Below, in pieces: positions 1 through 7,761 of a stretch of DNA of 22,948 nucleotides (positions are counted from its first letter, which is position 1; every line of letters starts with the position of its first letter). The translations under genes were made by a program, and so were the position numbers. The notes beneath the pieces are model-generated. The model saw nothing but the letters and a program-made list of their open reading frames with translations. It was not told where the DNA came from and did no database searches. The DNA lies in NCBI GenBank assembly GCA_001004085.1, contig LCQJ01000001.1:1-22948 (forward strand). Direction: 5' to 3'. This DNA is from Parcubacteria group bacterium GW2011_GWA2_50_10b. GTDB taxonomy: Bacteria > Patescibacteriota > Minisyncoccia > Phycocordibacterales > Zambryskibacteraceae.

Positions 1-456
1 GAGAACGGCGGTTCGGATACCGCGGTCTCTTCCGCCGGCGCGCTTGGAGTCTTCCAGCTCATGCCCGGCACAGCGCGTTCGCTCGGGCTTACTGTGAATA
101 AAAAAGTCGATGAAAGAAAAATCCCGGAGAAAAATATTGCCGCTGGCATGAAGTATCTGAAAGGCAACTTTGAACGCTTCGGCGATTGGGGACTGGCTAC
201 CTGGGCGTATCATGCGGGTGAAGGTAACGTCTCCAAGGCCATAAAGATTTATGCCAAGGCGAAGGACAACATCACTCTCGCCGGCGTAAAGGATCCTAAG
301 GCCATGCGCGACTACGTGGAGAAGCACGACATTACAGTGCACAAACTGCTCTCAGATCCTTCAGTCAAGAAATTTACCCAGAAACTCAAAGATGATTCTC
401 AAGGCTACCCTTATAAGGTTGTAGCCACTGCCGCCCTCTTCCGAGAGGCTAAATAA
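1..456 (+). CDS. Lytic transglycosylase (SLT domain), C-terminal part; 5' end outside window
   Basis: The reading frame is open from the first base, so this is the 3' part of a longer gene. The first codon is Glu, followed by NGGSDTAVSSAGALGVFQLM and PGTA. This is the classical SLT-fold pattern E-S/N-x-x-x-A-x-S-x-x-G-A-x-G-x-x-Q-x-M-P-x-T-A, so the first visible residue is probably the catalytic glutamate. Further on, AYHAGEGNV matches the family's AYNAGPGRV substrate-cleft motif. Such enzymes cleave the MurNAc-GlcNAc bond of peptidoglycan outside the membrane, but no signal peptide can be seen because the 5' end is missing. The stop lies 19 bases before scpA. An internal ATG at 61 would cut off the catalytic residue and is not a likely start. 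Confidence 0.85.
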   Translation, partial: ENGGSDTAVSSAGALGVFQLMPGTARSLGLTVNKKVDERKIPEKNIAAGMKYLKGNFERFGDWGLATWAYHAGEGNVSKAIKIYAKAKDNITLAGVKDPKAMRDYVEKHDITVHKLLSDPSVKKFTQKLKDDSQGYPYKVVATAALFREAK

Positions 457-461
457 AAGGC

Positions 462-467
462 TATAAT
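462..467 (+). promoter_or_regulatory. -10 element (TATAAT) just before scpA
   Basis: A perfect TATAAT ends 8 bases before the scpA ATG at 476. There is no Shine-Dalgarno sequence between them. A transcript started at the usual distance would begin at or next to the start codon, giving a leaderless mRNA. A -35 is not obvious. Confidence 0.55.
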
Positions 468-475
468 GGCCTTTA

Positions 476-1237
476 ATGGAGAGTACTTATACTGTTAAAA
501 CAAGGGTCTTTGAAGGTCCTTTGGACCTCCTGCTCGAATTGGTGACCAAGCGGAAACTCTTCGTCAATGACGTCTCTTTGGCGGAGGTAACAGACGACTT
601 CATCCGCTATATCGAAGACCCCGAACTACAGCAAGCTGAGTACGGGGCAGGGCACTTAGGAGTGATGGCAGAGTTTATTCTTATTGCTTCGACATTGATG
701 CTCATCAAGAGCCGCTCGCTTTTGCCGATGCTACAGCTCACCGAAGACGAGGAAGTGGCCATTCACGACCTTGAGGACCGGCTCGCACTATATGCGAGGA
801 TCAAGGAACTCTCGGCCCAGCTCAAGCCGCTTTTTGGTCGTCAAATCATCTTCGAGAAACTGCCTGCCAAAAACCCGGCCATCGTCTTTTCCCCCGACGC
901 CAAAACCGACCTCAACAATCTCCGCTCCGCCCTCGAGCAGGTGATAGAGTCTTTGCCCAAGAAAGAGACCCTTTCCAAAGTGACGGTGAGAAAAGTGGTC
1001 AGTCTCGAAGAGATGATCGAGAAACTGGCGGAAAGGATAAGTTCGGCCAGCAAGTTCAAGTTCCGCGAATTCCACGGCGCCAAAGGCAAACTGACCTACG
1101 AAAAGAAAGTCTCTATCATTGTCGGCTTTCTCGCCATGCTTGAGCTGGTCAAGCGTGGCGCCATCAAGGTGACGCAAGTAGGGAAAAACGATATCGAAAT
1201 AGAAAGCGAGGCCGTTAAACTACCCAATTATGCCTAA
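476..1237 (+). CDS. scpA: Segregation and condensation protein A
   Basis: ScpA is the kleisin subunit of the bacterial SMC-ScpAB condensin, which compacts and separates chromosomes. The N-terminus carries the family signature VFEGPLDLLLELVTKRK (about residues 11-27), followed by helical SMC-head-binding sequence with LMLIKSRSLLP near residue 77. The C-terminus ends in a winged-helix-like segment (about 200-250) with FLAMLELVKRGAIKVTQ, as in other ScpA proteins. At 253 aa it is a normal length for the family. It overlaps scpB by 8 bases, so the two are translationally coupled, as is usual for this pair. Its smc partner is not in the window. Confidence 0.93.
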   Translation: MESTYTVKTRVFEGPLDLLLELVTKRKLFVNDVSLAEVTDDFIRYIEDPELQQAEYGAGHLGVMAEFILIASTLMLIKSRSLLPMLQLTEDEEVAIHDLEDRLALYARIKELSAQLKPLFGRQIIFEKLPAKNPAIVFSPDAKTDLNNLRSALEQVIESLPKKETLSKVTVRKVVSLEEMIEKLAERISSASKFKFREFHGAKGKLTYEKKVSIIVGFLAMLELVKRGAIKVTQVGKNDIEIESEAVKLPNYA

Positions 1238-1772
1238 TCTCGAAGCCAGAATCGAAGCGACGCTTCTCTTCAAGAACGAACCGGTCTCGGTCTCGGAACT
1301 TTCCAAATGGCTGGGCGAAAAGCCGGCCACGGTTAAAGAAGCGCTTGAGAATCTGCGGGCCTTTTACCAAAACAGGGGAGTAGCGATAGTCTTTGACGGA
1401 GAGTCGGCCGCTTTCGGCACTCACCCCGAAACCTCCGTTCTCATCGAGACTCTCCAGAAGGAAGAGTTCTCGCGGGAACTGGGCCGGGCCGGGCTCGAGA
1501 CGCTCTCCATCGTTCTTTACCGCGGTCCGGTCTCGAGGCGCGAAATCGACCATATCCGCGGCGTCAATTCCGGCTTCATTCTGCGCTCCCTTTTGATACG
1601 TGGACTGGTGGAAAGGAGCGAGTCTCTCGCCGGTGAGAGAAGCTACAGCTACAAGCCCACTTTGAAACTCTTGGAGCACTTGGGAGTGACCCGGCGCGAA
1701 GATTTGCCGGAATTCGCCTCCGCTTTCGCCAAAATCGAGACCTTCATCAAGACTTCGCCCAAAGAAGAATAG
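1230..1772 (+). CDS. scpB: Segregation and condensation protein B
   Basis: ScpB binds the ScpA linker in the SMC condensin complex. The 180-aa protein begins with the typical ARIEATLLFKNEPVSVSELS winged-helix segment (about residues 5-24). A second winged helix contains LSIVLYRGPVSRREIDHIRG and a following RGLVER turn (about 90-130), both characteristic of ScpB. Its ATG lies inside the last codons of scpA, in a different frame. The gene ends 25 bases before the next start, and that gap contains a short TTCGACAAGCTCA motif described separately. Confidence 0.92.
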   Translation: MPNLEARIEATLLFKNEPVSVSELSKWLGEKPATVKEALENLRAFYQNRGVAIVFDGESAAFGTHPETSVLIETLQKEEFSRELGRAGLETLSIVLYRGPVSRREIDHIRGVNSGFILRSLLIRGLVERSESLAGERSYSYKPTLKLLEHLGVTRREDLPEFASAFAKIETFIKTSPKEE

Positions 1773-1773
1773 A

Positions 1774-1786
1774 TTCGACAAGCTCA
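1774..1786. repeat. Partial copy of a TTCGAC-AGCTCA palindromic motif
   Basis: TTCGACAAGCTCA in the short scpB/carboxypeptidase spacer resembles half of the dispersed palindrome whose complete copy is at 15643-15665; a related copy lies inside cysS at 19365-19384. The link is by sequence resemblance only. Confidence 0.4.
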
Positions 1787-1797
1787 CTATAAATAAA

Positions 1798-2745
1798 ATG
1801 CCCGAACAATCTTTCATCAACCGCAACATCGAATTCCGATTTTTCGCCACGCTCCTGGTCTCGGTCTCGCTGCTTATCGTCACTTCATACGTGCTTGGCT
1901 CGAAGGTGGAGCGCGGCGACGCTTCGATGCCGACCGAGGCGGCTCTCAAGCCTTTCCCCGAGGTGGCACTGACCGCCAAAGCCGCTTACGTCTACGATGC
2001 CCGGACCAAGACCGTGCTTCTCGCCTTGAATGAAAACACCCGGATGCCTCTGGCTTCGCTTACCAAGCTGATGACGGCTTTGGTGGCGACGGAATTGAGC
2101 CCTGCCTATTGCACCGTTACGGTAGGCAAGGACGCGCTCTCGGCCGAGGGTGACAGCGGACTACGGCCCGGAGAGAGATGGTCGCTCAAGGACCTGCTCG
2201 ACTTCTCACTCGTCTCTTCTTCAAACGACGGTATCCGAGCGGTGGCACTGGCTCTTGGCGCGCTCGGCCGCTCCGATGCTAACTCTCGTGAAATTATCCA
2301 GGACTTCGTCGTTAAGATGAACCAAAAGGCCACCGAGCTCGACCTCAAAAACACTTATTTCTGGAACGAAACCGGGCTCGACGAGACAGAGCTCAAGGGC
2401 GGCGCTTATGGCACGGCTAGGGACATGGCAACGCTTCTGGAGCATATCATCGCTTACCACCCGGAGATGCTCGAGGCGACCAAAGAATCTTCCATAAACA
2501 CTTCTTCTCTCGATGGTCTTAACCATGAGGCGAAGAATACCAATGTCATCGCCGATAAAATTCCCGGCTTTATCGGTTCTAAAACAGGCTTTACCGATAC
2601 GGCCGGCGGGAACCTTATCTTCGCCTTCGACCCGGAACTGGGCCGGCCGATTGTCATCTCTGTCATGGGTTCGACCGAAGAAGGTCGGTTCGCGGACGCC
2701 GAGACACTTATCAACGCGGTCTTAACGTACTTAAACCAGAATTAA
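1798..2745 (+). CDS. D-alanyl-D-alanine carboxypeptidase (penicillin-binding protein, S11 family)
   Basis: This is a serine D,D-peptidase that trims the terminal D-Ala of peptidoglycan stem peptides outside the membrane. All three catalytic motifs are visible: SxxK as SLTK (residues 87-90), SxN as SSN (about 141-143) and KTG (about 262-264, within SKTGFTDTAGG). Residues 14-35 form one hydrophobic segment acting as a signal anchor. At 315 aa it has the catalytic domain but lacks the extra C-terminal domain of E. coli DacA. It sits directly upstream of asnB (4-base gap) and the mraY-ftsW-murG genes, which fits a cell-wall role. A TATAAA lies 4 bases before the ATG. It could also be annotated dacA or dacF-like; substrate preference cannot be told from sequence. 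Confidence 0.9.
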   Translation: MPEQSFINRNIEFRFFATLLVSVSLLIVTSYVLGSKVERGDASMPTEAALKPFPEVALTAKAAYVYDARTKTVLLALNENTRMPLASLTKLMTALVATELSPAYCTVTVGKDALSAEGDSGLRPGERWSLKDLLDFSLVSSSNDGIRAVALALGALGRSDANSREIIQDFVVKMNQKATELDLKNTYFWNETGLDETELKGGAYGTARDMATLLEHIIAYHPEMLEATKESSINTSSLDGLNHEAKNTNVIADKIPGFIGSKTGFTDTAGGNLIFAFDPELGRPIVISVMGSTEEGRFADAETLINAVLTYLNQN

Positions 2746-2749
2746 ATTT

Positions 2750-3724
2750 ATGTGCGGTATTACTGGCATCATCGATTCAAGGATGGAGAACAGGGCGGAG
2801 GCCATCAAGCGAATGACCGACGCCATCACGCATCGCGGCCCAGATGACGACGGTTATTTCACCGACGATTACGCCGCTTTGGGCATGCGGAGGCTTTCTA
2901 TCATCGACCTGGCCAAAGGCCAGCAGCCTATTGCCTCGAGCGACGGCCGTTACCTCATCTTTTTCAACGGGGAAATATACAATTACAAAGAGATTAAAAG
3001 AGAGTTAAGCGATTATTCGTTTAAGACTGATAGCGATACGGAAGTGATCTTGGCTGGATTTATGAAATGGAAAGAGGGAGTGCTAGGGCGGTTACGAGGC
3101 ATGTTTACCTTTTGCATCTACGACACACAAGAGAAGAAAATATTTTTAGCCCGGGATTTCTTCGGCATCAAACCGCTTTATTATTTGAAAGAAGGCAGTA
3201 TTTCCGCCTTTTCGTCCGAAATAAAAAGTTTTTTTCAGATTCCCGGCTTCAAGCCGGAAGTGAATGACGCCGCGGTCTACAACTATCTTTCTTTCCAATA
3301 CAATCCGCTTGAGGAGACGTTCTTTAAGAATGTTTATAAGCTGTCGCCGGCGCACTTCCTCTCCGTCGACCTCGAGAGCGGCCGCTCGGAGTTGAAACGC
3401 TATTGGCAATTCAGGTTCAAGCCGGAGGAATCACTCGATGAAGGCAAGACCAAAGAGAAGATTCTCGAGACCATGAAAGATTCGGTGGCGCATCACATGA
3501 TTGCGGATGTGCCGGTCGGCTCGTTTCTCTCCGGTGGCATCGATTCGAGTATTATCGCCACCCTGATGCAGAAAGTGAGAGGGGAGAGGAAGATCAAGAC
3601 TTTTACCGTCGGGTTTGAATCGCTTTCCGAGGGGATGGAGGCCAAAGAGACTTCCGAACCTCTTGGCACGGATCACAGTGGTGCTTTCCGGCGAAGGGGC
3701 CGACGAACTTTTCGGCGGCTATAA
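2750..3724 (+). CDS. asnB: Asparagine synthase (glutamine-hydrolysing), N-terminal fragment; gene broken by deletion/frameshift
   Basis: The protein starts MCGITGIIDSR, with Cys2 as the class II glutaminase nucleophile. RRLSIIDLAKGQQPI, FNGEIYNYKEIKREL and SDTEVILAGF follow, so the whole glutamine-amidotransferase domain is present. The synthetase domain begins with the PP-loop SFLSGGIDSSIIA (about residues 258-270). The frame stays family-like up to LGTDH (3662-3676), then turns into an arginine-rich tail that stops at 3724. The rest of the enzyme continues in another frame from about 3663. About 50-80 residues that normally lie between LGTDHHE and VVLSGEGADE are absent. Coding runs straight on from the upstream carboxypeptidase with a 4-base gap. 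Either the gene is a pseudogene or the assembly has lost a segment here; the product could amidate aspartate or an envelope sugar/peptide if intact. Confidence 0.85.
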   Translation: MCGITGIIDSRMENRAEAIKRMTDAITHRGPDDDGYFTDDYAALGMRRLSIIDLAKGQQPIASSDGRYLIFFNGEIYNYKEIKRELSDYSFKTDSDTEVILAGFMKWKEGVLGRLRGMFTFCIYDTQEKKIFLARDFFGIKPLYYLKEGSISAFSSEIKSFFQIPGFKPEVNDAAVYNYLSFQYNPLEETFFKNVYKLSPAHFLSVDLESGRSELKRYWQFRFKPEESLDEGKTKEKILETMKDSVAHHMIADVPVGSFLSGGIDSSIIATLMQKVRGERKIKTFTVGFESLSEGMEAKETSEPLGTDHSGAFRRRGRRTFRRL

Positions 3725-4427
3725 TATTTACCTCGAACCTTTCGCCAGGCGCTGGATTAGCTGGCTGCCACGCTTTATCCTGAAGTTTCTAGCCTCTCTG
3801 CCACTTCGTGGCAGTAACTACGCCGAACGCGCGCTATCCTCGCTCGAGGATTGGTATATCGGCAATGCCTCGGTCTTTAAAAGCGCTGAAGTGAAATCTC
3901 TCTGGCGTGGCGAACCTATGTCAAGGGTGCCCCTTGACACCTTGTATCGGGAAGCGAATGGCTTGAGCGATTCGACCAAGATGCAGTATGTCGACATCAA
4001 CACTTGGCTCGTGGGCGACATTCTGGCCAAAGCGGACAAGATGACCATGGCTCATTCCCTGGAACTCCGGGTGCCGTTCTTGGATAGTTCCGTAGCAACA
4101 CTCGCTTCAAAGCTTCCCGATAAGTTTAAATGGAGAAACGGTGAGACAAAATATTTGTTGCGCGAAGCCTTCAAAACGGTTTTGCCCGAATCGACAAGGC
4201 AGCGGAAGAAATTGGGGTTCCCGGTCCCGATAGCATCATGGCTTAATGAAAAACATTTCGAAAAGATCATTGGAAATGTTTATATCCAATCTCATTTTAA
4301 TCTGGACCAAATTAAAAAACTTTTCGAAAAACCGGAAGATAACGCCAGGAAGATTTACCTCCTCCTGGTGCTGGCCGTCTGGTACAATGTATTTATTGAA
4401 AATTCTAAATTGAAAATTAAAAATTAA
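3615..4427 (+). CDS. asnB: Asparagine synthase, C-terminal fragment (same broken gene, other frame)
   Basis: From about 3663 this frame reads LLARITVVLSGEGADELFGG, the second conserved block of the asparagine synthetase domain. It continues with VGDILAKADKMTMAHSLELR and VPFLD, the family's substrate-site block, and ends normally. Codons 3615-3662 are out-of-frame sequence of the N-terminal part; the TTG at 3615 is only the first possible start. Together with the N-terminal part (309 residues to LGTDH plus 254 here) and the missing stretch, the protein would be about 620 aa, as usual for this family. Two palindromes lie inside this part (3798-3814 and 3918-3939). The last codons are formed by AT-rich repeat sequence (IENSKLKIKN). 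Confidence 0.82.
   Translation: MNRFPRGWRPKRLPNLLARITVVLSGEGADELFGGYNIYLEPFARRWISWLPRFILKFLASLPLRGSNYAERALSSLEDWYIGNASVFKSAEVKSLWRGEPMSRVPLDTLYREANGLSDSTKMQYVDINTWLVGDILAKADKMTMAHSLELRVPFLDSSVATLASKLPDKFKWRNGETKYLLREAFKTVLPESTRQRKKLGFPVPIASWLNEKHFEKIIGNVYIQSHFNLDQIKKLFEKPEDNARKIYLLLVLAVWYNVFIENSKLKIKN
3798..3814. repeat. Palindrome inside asnB coding sequence (7-bp arms, 3-nt loop)
   Basis: CTGCCAC - TTC - GTGGCAG is a perfect inverted repeat with a 3-base loop, read in frame as part of LPLRGSN. It has the same design (long arms, 3-base loop) as the palindrome 104 bases downstream. Confidence 0.6.
3918..3939. repeat. In-frame 22-bp palindromic element, copy 1 (in asnB)
   Basis: TGTCAAGGG - TGC - CCCTTGACA, preceded by A, is a perfect 9-bp inverted repeat with a 3-base loop. 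The identical 22 bases occur at 10080-10101 in gltX. Both copies are read in the same frame as MSRVPLD. Confidence 0.85.
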
Positions 4428-4432
4428 TTCAC

Positions 4433-5500
4433 ATGGATGTCCTGAAAATCATCGCCCCGACCGTCATGACCTTCTCCATCGGCATCTTAATCACGCCGTT
4501 CTTCACCAAATATTTCTACAAATACAAGATGTGGAAAAAGTCCCCGCGCGTCGAAGCCGACACTTCGGAAGCTTTCAATCATATCCACAATACCGAACGT
4601 GAACTCAACACGCCGCGGGTGGGTGGAGTCATTATCTGGGCCTCGGTGTTTTTGACGGTCATGATTACCTTCATTCTTTCGCAACTTTTCCCCGCGGGGC
4701 TTTTCGGAGGGGAGCGAAGCATCTTCGACCAGATTAATTTCTTTTCGCGCAGCCAGACGGTGGTGCCGCTGGGGGCCTTTTTCTTCGCGGCGGCGGTCGG
4801 ATTGGTCGACGACCTTTTTCAGATTTTCGGTCATGGCAGTTATGCCAAGGACGACCTGGTCTACCGCCGGGTCAAAATCTTTTTCGTCACGCTTATCGGC
4901 CTCTCCATCGCCATCTGGTTCTATTACAAACTGGATTTCGTCTCCGTCAAAATCCCGTTTGACGGGCCGCTCTATCTGGGTATCTGGTTTATCCCGTTTT
5001 TTGTCACGGTGATGCTCGCCACCTTCTCGACCTCGGTTATCGACGGGCTCGACGGCCTGGCCGGGGGAGTGCTGGCCTCCGCCTTCACCGCTTTCGCCGT
5101 TATCGCCTTCTTGGGCGCTCAATATGACATCTCGGCGCTTTCCGGCGCCATCGCCGGTGGCATTCTCGCTTTCTTATGGTTTAACGTGCCGCCGGCGCGT
5201 TTCTACATGGGCGAGACCGGAATGCTGGCGCTTACGGTAACGCTTGCCGTCATCGCTTTTTTGACCGACTCGGTGCTCTTATTGCCGGTCATCGCTTTTC
5301 CTTTGGTCATCACTTCCGCTTCGGTCATTATTCAGACCAATGTCTACAAGCATTTCAATAAGCGCCGGATTTTCCTGGTAGCGCCCCTCCACCATCATTT
5401 CCAGGCTTTGGGCTGGCCGCGCGAGAAAGTGGTCATGCGCTACTGGATAGTTTCGGTGGTTTCGGCCATTACCGGCGTCATTCTCTACCTTGTCAGCTAA
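4433..5500 (+). CDS. mraY: Phospho-N-acetylmuramoyl-pentapeptide-transferase (MraY)
   Basis: MraY is the integral membrane enzyme that moves phospho-MurNAc-pentapeptide from UDP to undecaprenyl phosphate, forming lipid I. The 355-aa protein has about ten hydrophobic segments. Family motifs in order are NTPRVGG (near 60), VDDLFQIFG with the paired aspartates (about 124-125), VIDGLDGLAGG (about 202), NVPPARFYMGETGM (about 251-264) and APLHHHFQALGWP (about 318-330). The HHH motif separates MraY from WecA-type relatives. The usual MGDTGS is MGETGM here. The N-terminus, with HIHNTERELNTPR, is longer than in E. coli. The 3' end overlaps the next gene by 11 bases. ftsW and murG follow two genes later, as in a division/cell-wall cluster. 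Confidence 0.92.
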   Translation: MDVLKIIAPTVMTFSIGILITPFFTKYFYKYKMWKKSPRVEADTSEAFNHIHNTERELNTPRVGGVIIWASVFLTVMITFILSQLFPAGLFGGERSIFDQINFFSRSQTVVPLGAFFFAAAVGLVDDLFQIFGHGSYAKDDLVYRRVKIFFVTLIGLSIAIWFYYKLDFVSVKIPFDGPLYLGIWFIPFFVTVMLATFSTSVIDGLDGLAGGVLASAFTAFAVIAFLGAQYDISALSGAIAGGILAFLWFNVPPARFYMGETGMLALTVTLAVIAFLTDSVLLLPVIAFPLVITSASVIIQTNVYKHFNKRRIFLVAPLHHHFQALGWPREKVVMRYWIVSVVSAITGVILYLVS

Positions 5501-6605
5501 ATTCCAAGAACTTAAAGAATGGTACGAAAGCCACGAGAGTCCCATCTCGGCCCTCTCGCTGCTCTTCGGTTTCGTCTTCGACTCGCTGACGCTTCAGCGT
5601 ATAGACGCTTTGGGCGACAATCTGTGGCTGGCGACCAATCTCGTTCTCGTCGGTCTCATCATCGCGCTCTTGAACCGTCAGGAAGTGCTCGCGAGCGCCA
5701 CTTCCGGCTCGCCCAGGCAAGAAGCGGTGGAGAGCGGCCGGCACTTTTGGCTCTTCAACTTTCTGCAGTTCGGCATCGGCAATATTCTGGGCGGGTTCTT
5801 CATCCTTTATTTCCGGAGCGGCACCATCGCGACTTCATGGCCTTTCATGCTCTTGCTTCTGGCGGCTCTGGTCTCGAACGAACTTTATCTCAAGCGTTAT
5901 CCGCGGCTGGTTTTCCAGGCTGCCTTCTTCTATCTGGCTCTCTTCTCCTTCCTGATTTATCTGGTGCCTATCTTTCTGCACAGCATCGGACGGGGGATTT
6001 TCCTCTTGAGCGGGGTGGCGAGCCTCATTTTGTTCTGGCTCTTTGCCAAGACTCTCAGGAAATTCATCGGCAAAAAATTCAGGAAAAGCGAAAGGCCTCT
6101 CTGGGCCGCGGTCGGCGTGATCTTTGTCTCGGTCAATCTTCTGTATTTCGCCAACCTCATTCCGCCCATTCCGCTTTCGCTCAAAGATGCCGGTATCTAC
6201 CAGTACTTGAGCCATGATTCTCGGGGCGGTTATGTGCTCGGAGAAGAAGAAAGAAAACTGACGGATTACCTCAGTTTCTACCGGACGGTCCGTCTCGCTC
6301 CCGGCGACCCGCTCTATGTTTACAGCGCGATTTTTTCGCCGGCCGAACTCGACACCCGCATCATCCACGAGTGGCAGTACCGGGATGAGGAAACGGGTGA
6401 GTGGATGGTCGCCACCAGAATTCCGCTTTTACTTTCCGGCGGCCGTGCTGAGGGCTTCCGCACTTATTCCGTCAAAGAGAATGTCGCCGCTGGGCTCTGG
6501 CGGGTTAACATTGAGACGCCACGCGGCCAGATTCTGGGCCGCCTCAATTTCCGTGTCGTCCACGCGGATTCCCGTCCCGCTCTGCGCTACGAGGTTAAGA
6601 ATTAA
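5490..6605 (+). CDS. DUF2914 domain membrane protein
   Basis: This is a 371-aa protein with seven or so hydrophobic segments between about residues 15 and 225, followed by a soluble C-terminal domain. That domain contains LDTRIIHEWQYRDEETGEWM, then IPLLLSGGRAEGFRTYSVKE and GLWRVNIETPRGQILGRLNF. This matches what I know of DUF2914, a domain of unknown biochemical role; the call is by recognition only. The start is a TTG inside the last codons of mraY, with no closer ATG at the N-terminus. Tight coupling to mraY and position just before ftsW suggest an envelope function, but that is inference from context. Confidence 0.8.
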   Translation: MSAKFQELKEWYESHESPISALSLLFGFVFDSLTLQRIDALGDNLWLATNLVLVGLIIALLNRQEVLASATSGSPRQEAVESGRHFWLFNFLQFGIGNILGGFFILYFRSGTIATSWPFMLLLLAALVSNELYLKRYPRLVFQAAFFYLALFSFLIYLVPIFLHSIGRGIFLLSGVASLILFWLFAKTLRKFIGKKFRKSERPLWAAVGVIFVSVNLLYFANLIPPIPLSLKDAGIYQYLSHDSRGGYVLGEEERKLTDYLSFYRTVRLAPGDPLYVYSAIFSPAELDTRIIHEWQYRDEETGEWMVATRIPLLLSGGRAEGFRTYSVKENVAAGLWRVNIETPRGQILGRLNFRVVHADSRPALRYEVKN

Positions 6606-6609
6606 ACGG

Positions 6610-6618
6610 TGTTATAAT
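6610..6618 (+). promoter_or_regulatory. Extended -10 element (TGTTATAAT) before ftsW
   Basis: TG-T-TATAAT ends 9 bases before the ATG at 6628, and no ribosome binding site lies between. It indicates a separate, probably leaderless transcript for ftsW-murG. Confidence 0.6.
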
Positions 6619-6627
6619 TTGCTCTGA

Positions 6628-7737
6628 ATGATGGCTTCCAGAAGAATCAAGGCGGATAAGCCGTTTCTAGTCATTACGGTGGTGCTCATCGTGGCTGGCT
6701 TTTTCATTTTCAGCTCCGCTTCACTAGGACTTTTAGCCAAAGAGAGTTCCAATTATTCGAGTGTGGCCTTTTCCCAGACGGTGCTCGGCCTTTTCGCGGG
6801 CAGTATCGCCATGCTTTTCGCCATGCGAATGGACTCGAAACTCTGGAAGAAATCCGCTTTTTACCTTCTGGTCATCGCTCTGATTTTAAACATTCTGGTC
6901 CTTGTGCCGAGCATCGGTTTCGAGCACGGCGGCGCCCGGCGCTGGATTATGCTCGGCAATGTTTCTTTCCAGCCGTCGGAAATCCTAAAACTCGGTTTCG
7001 TCCTCTATTTCGCGGCTTGGGCGGCCGGAGCCAAAGAAAGAATCAAAACCATTTCATTCGGTTTCTTGCCGCTCATGATTCTGCTCGCCCTTTGTGGAGG
7101 AGTGCTTTTGAAACAGCCCGACACCGACGCTTTCCTGGTCATTATTATGACGGGGCTGGCCATGTTTCTGGCGGCCGGCGCCAGATGGCGGCATATTCTG
7201 CTTATCATTCTGACGCTTGCCTTGGGCGCCGCCTTCCTCGCTTATTCCAGGCCTTACCTCAGGCAGCGTATAAACACCTTCCTTAATCCTCAGACCGACG
7301 CCTTGGGCGCCAGTTACCAGATTCAACAGTCGCTTATCGCCATCGGTTCTGGCGGGCTTTTCGGCAGCGGCTTCGGCCAGAGTATCCAGAAATTCACCTA
7401 TCTTCCCGAGCCGGTGGGGGATTCGATTTTCGCCGTGGCGGCCGAGGAATTCGGTTTCGTCGGCAGTGTTACCCTCATCGCCATTTTCGTTCTTTTCACC
7501 AGTTTGGGGCTCAAAATTGCGGTGCGCACTCCGGACGCCTTCGGTAGACTGGCGGTCGTTGGAATTGTTATAATGATAGTCTCCCAGGCATTTGTAAACA
7601 TCGCTTCGATGCTAGGAGTCATTCCGCTTTCCGGCATTACCCTGCCATTCGTTTCTCACGGTGGCACCTCTCTCTTTATCAGCATTTTCGAGGCCGGTAT
7701 CATCCTCTCCATCTCCAAGAGTCAGAAACATTCTTAA
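6628..7737 (+). CDS. ftsW: FtsW/RodA-family peptidoglycan glycosyltransferase
   Basis: SEDS proteins polymerise lipid II into glycan strands. This 369-aa membrane protein shows the ten-span pattern, GGARRWIMLGNVSFQPSEIL (about residues 108-127), the long extracellular loop with GASYQIQQSLIAIGSGGLFG (about 228-247) and the catalytic-region motif PVGDSIFAVAAEEFGFVG (about 261-278). It ends with LPFVSHGGTSLFISIFEAG. It could be RodA instead; position between mraY and murG favours FtsW. Two ATGs in a row (6628, 6631) follow an extended -10 box. The gene ends 24 bases before murG in an AT-rich repeat spacer. Confidence 0.9.
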   Translation: MMASRRIKADKPFLVITVVLIVAGFFIFSSASLGLLAKESSNYSSVAFSQTVLGLFAGSIAMLFAMRMDSKLWKKSAFYLLVIALILNILVLVPSIGFEHGGARRWIMLGNVSFQPSEILKLGFVLYFAAWAAGAKERIKTISFGFLPLMILLALCGGVLLKQPDTDAFLVIIMTGLAMFLAAGARWRHILLIILTLALGAAFLAYSRPYLRQRINTFLNPQTDALGASYQIQQSLIAIGSGGLFGSGFGQSIQKFTYLPEPVGDSIFAVAAEEFGFVGSVTLIAIFVLFTSLGLKIAVRTPDAFGRLAVVGIVIMIVSQAFVNIASMLGVIPLSGITLPFVSHGGTSLFISIFEAGIILSISKSQKHS

Positions 7738-7761
7738 ATCTTGAATCCTAAATCTTAAATC

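Noticed and set aside
1215..1979. 254-aa open frame on the minus strand across scpB and the carboxypeptidase start
   Set aside because: It runs opposite two well-identified genes and has no recognisable domain; a shadow of GC-rich codon use.
5519..6217. 232-aa plus-strand frame inside the DUF2914 gene
   Set aside because: Arginine/histidine-rich composition and no domain; the other frame has membrane helices and a known domain.
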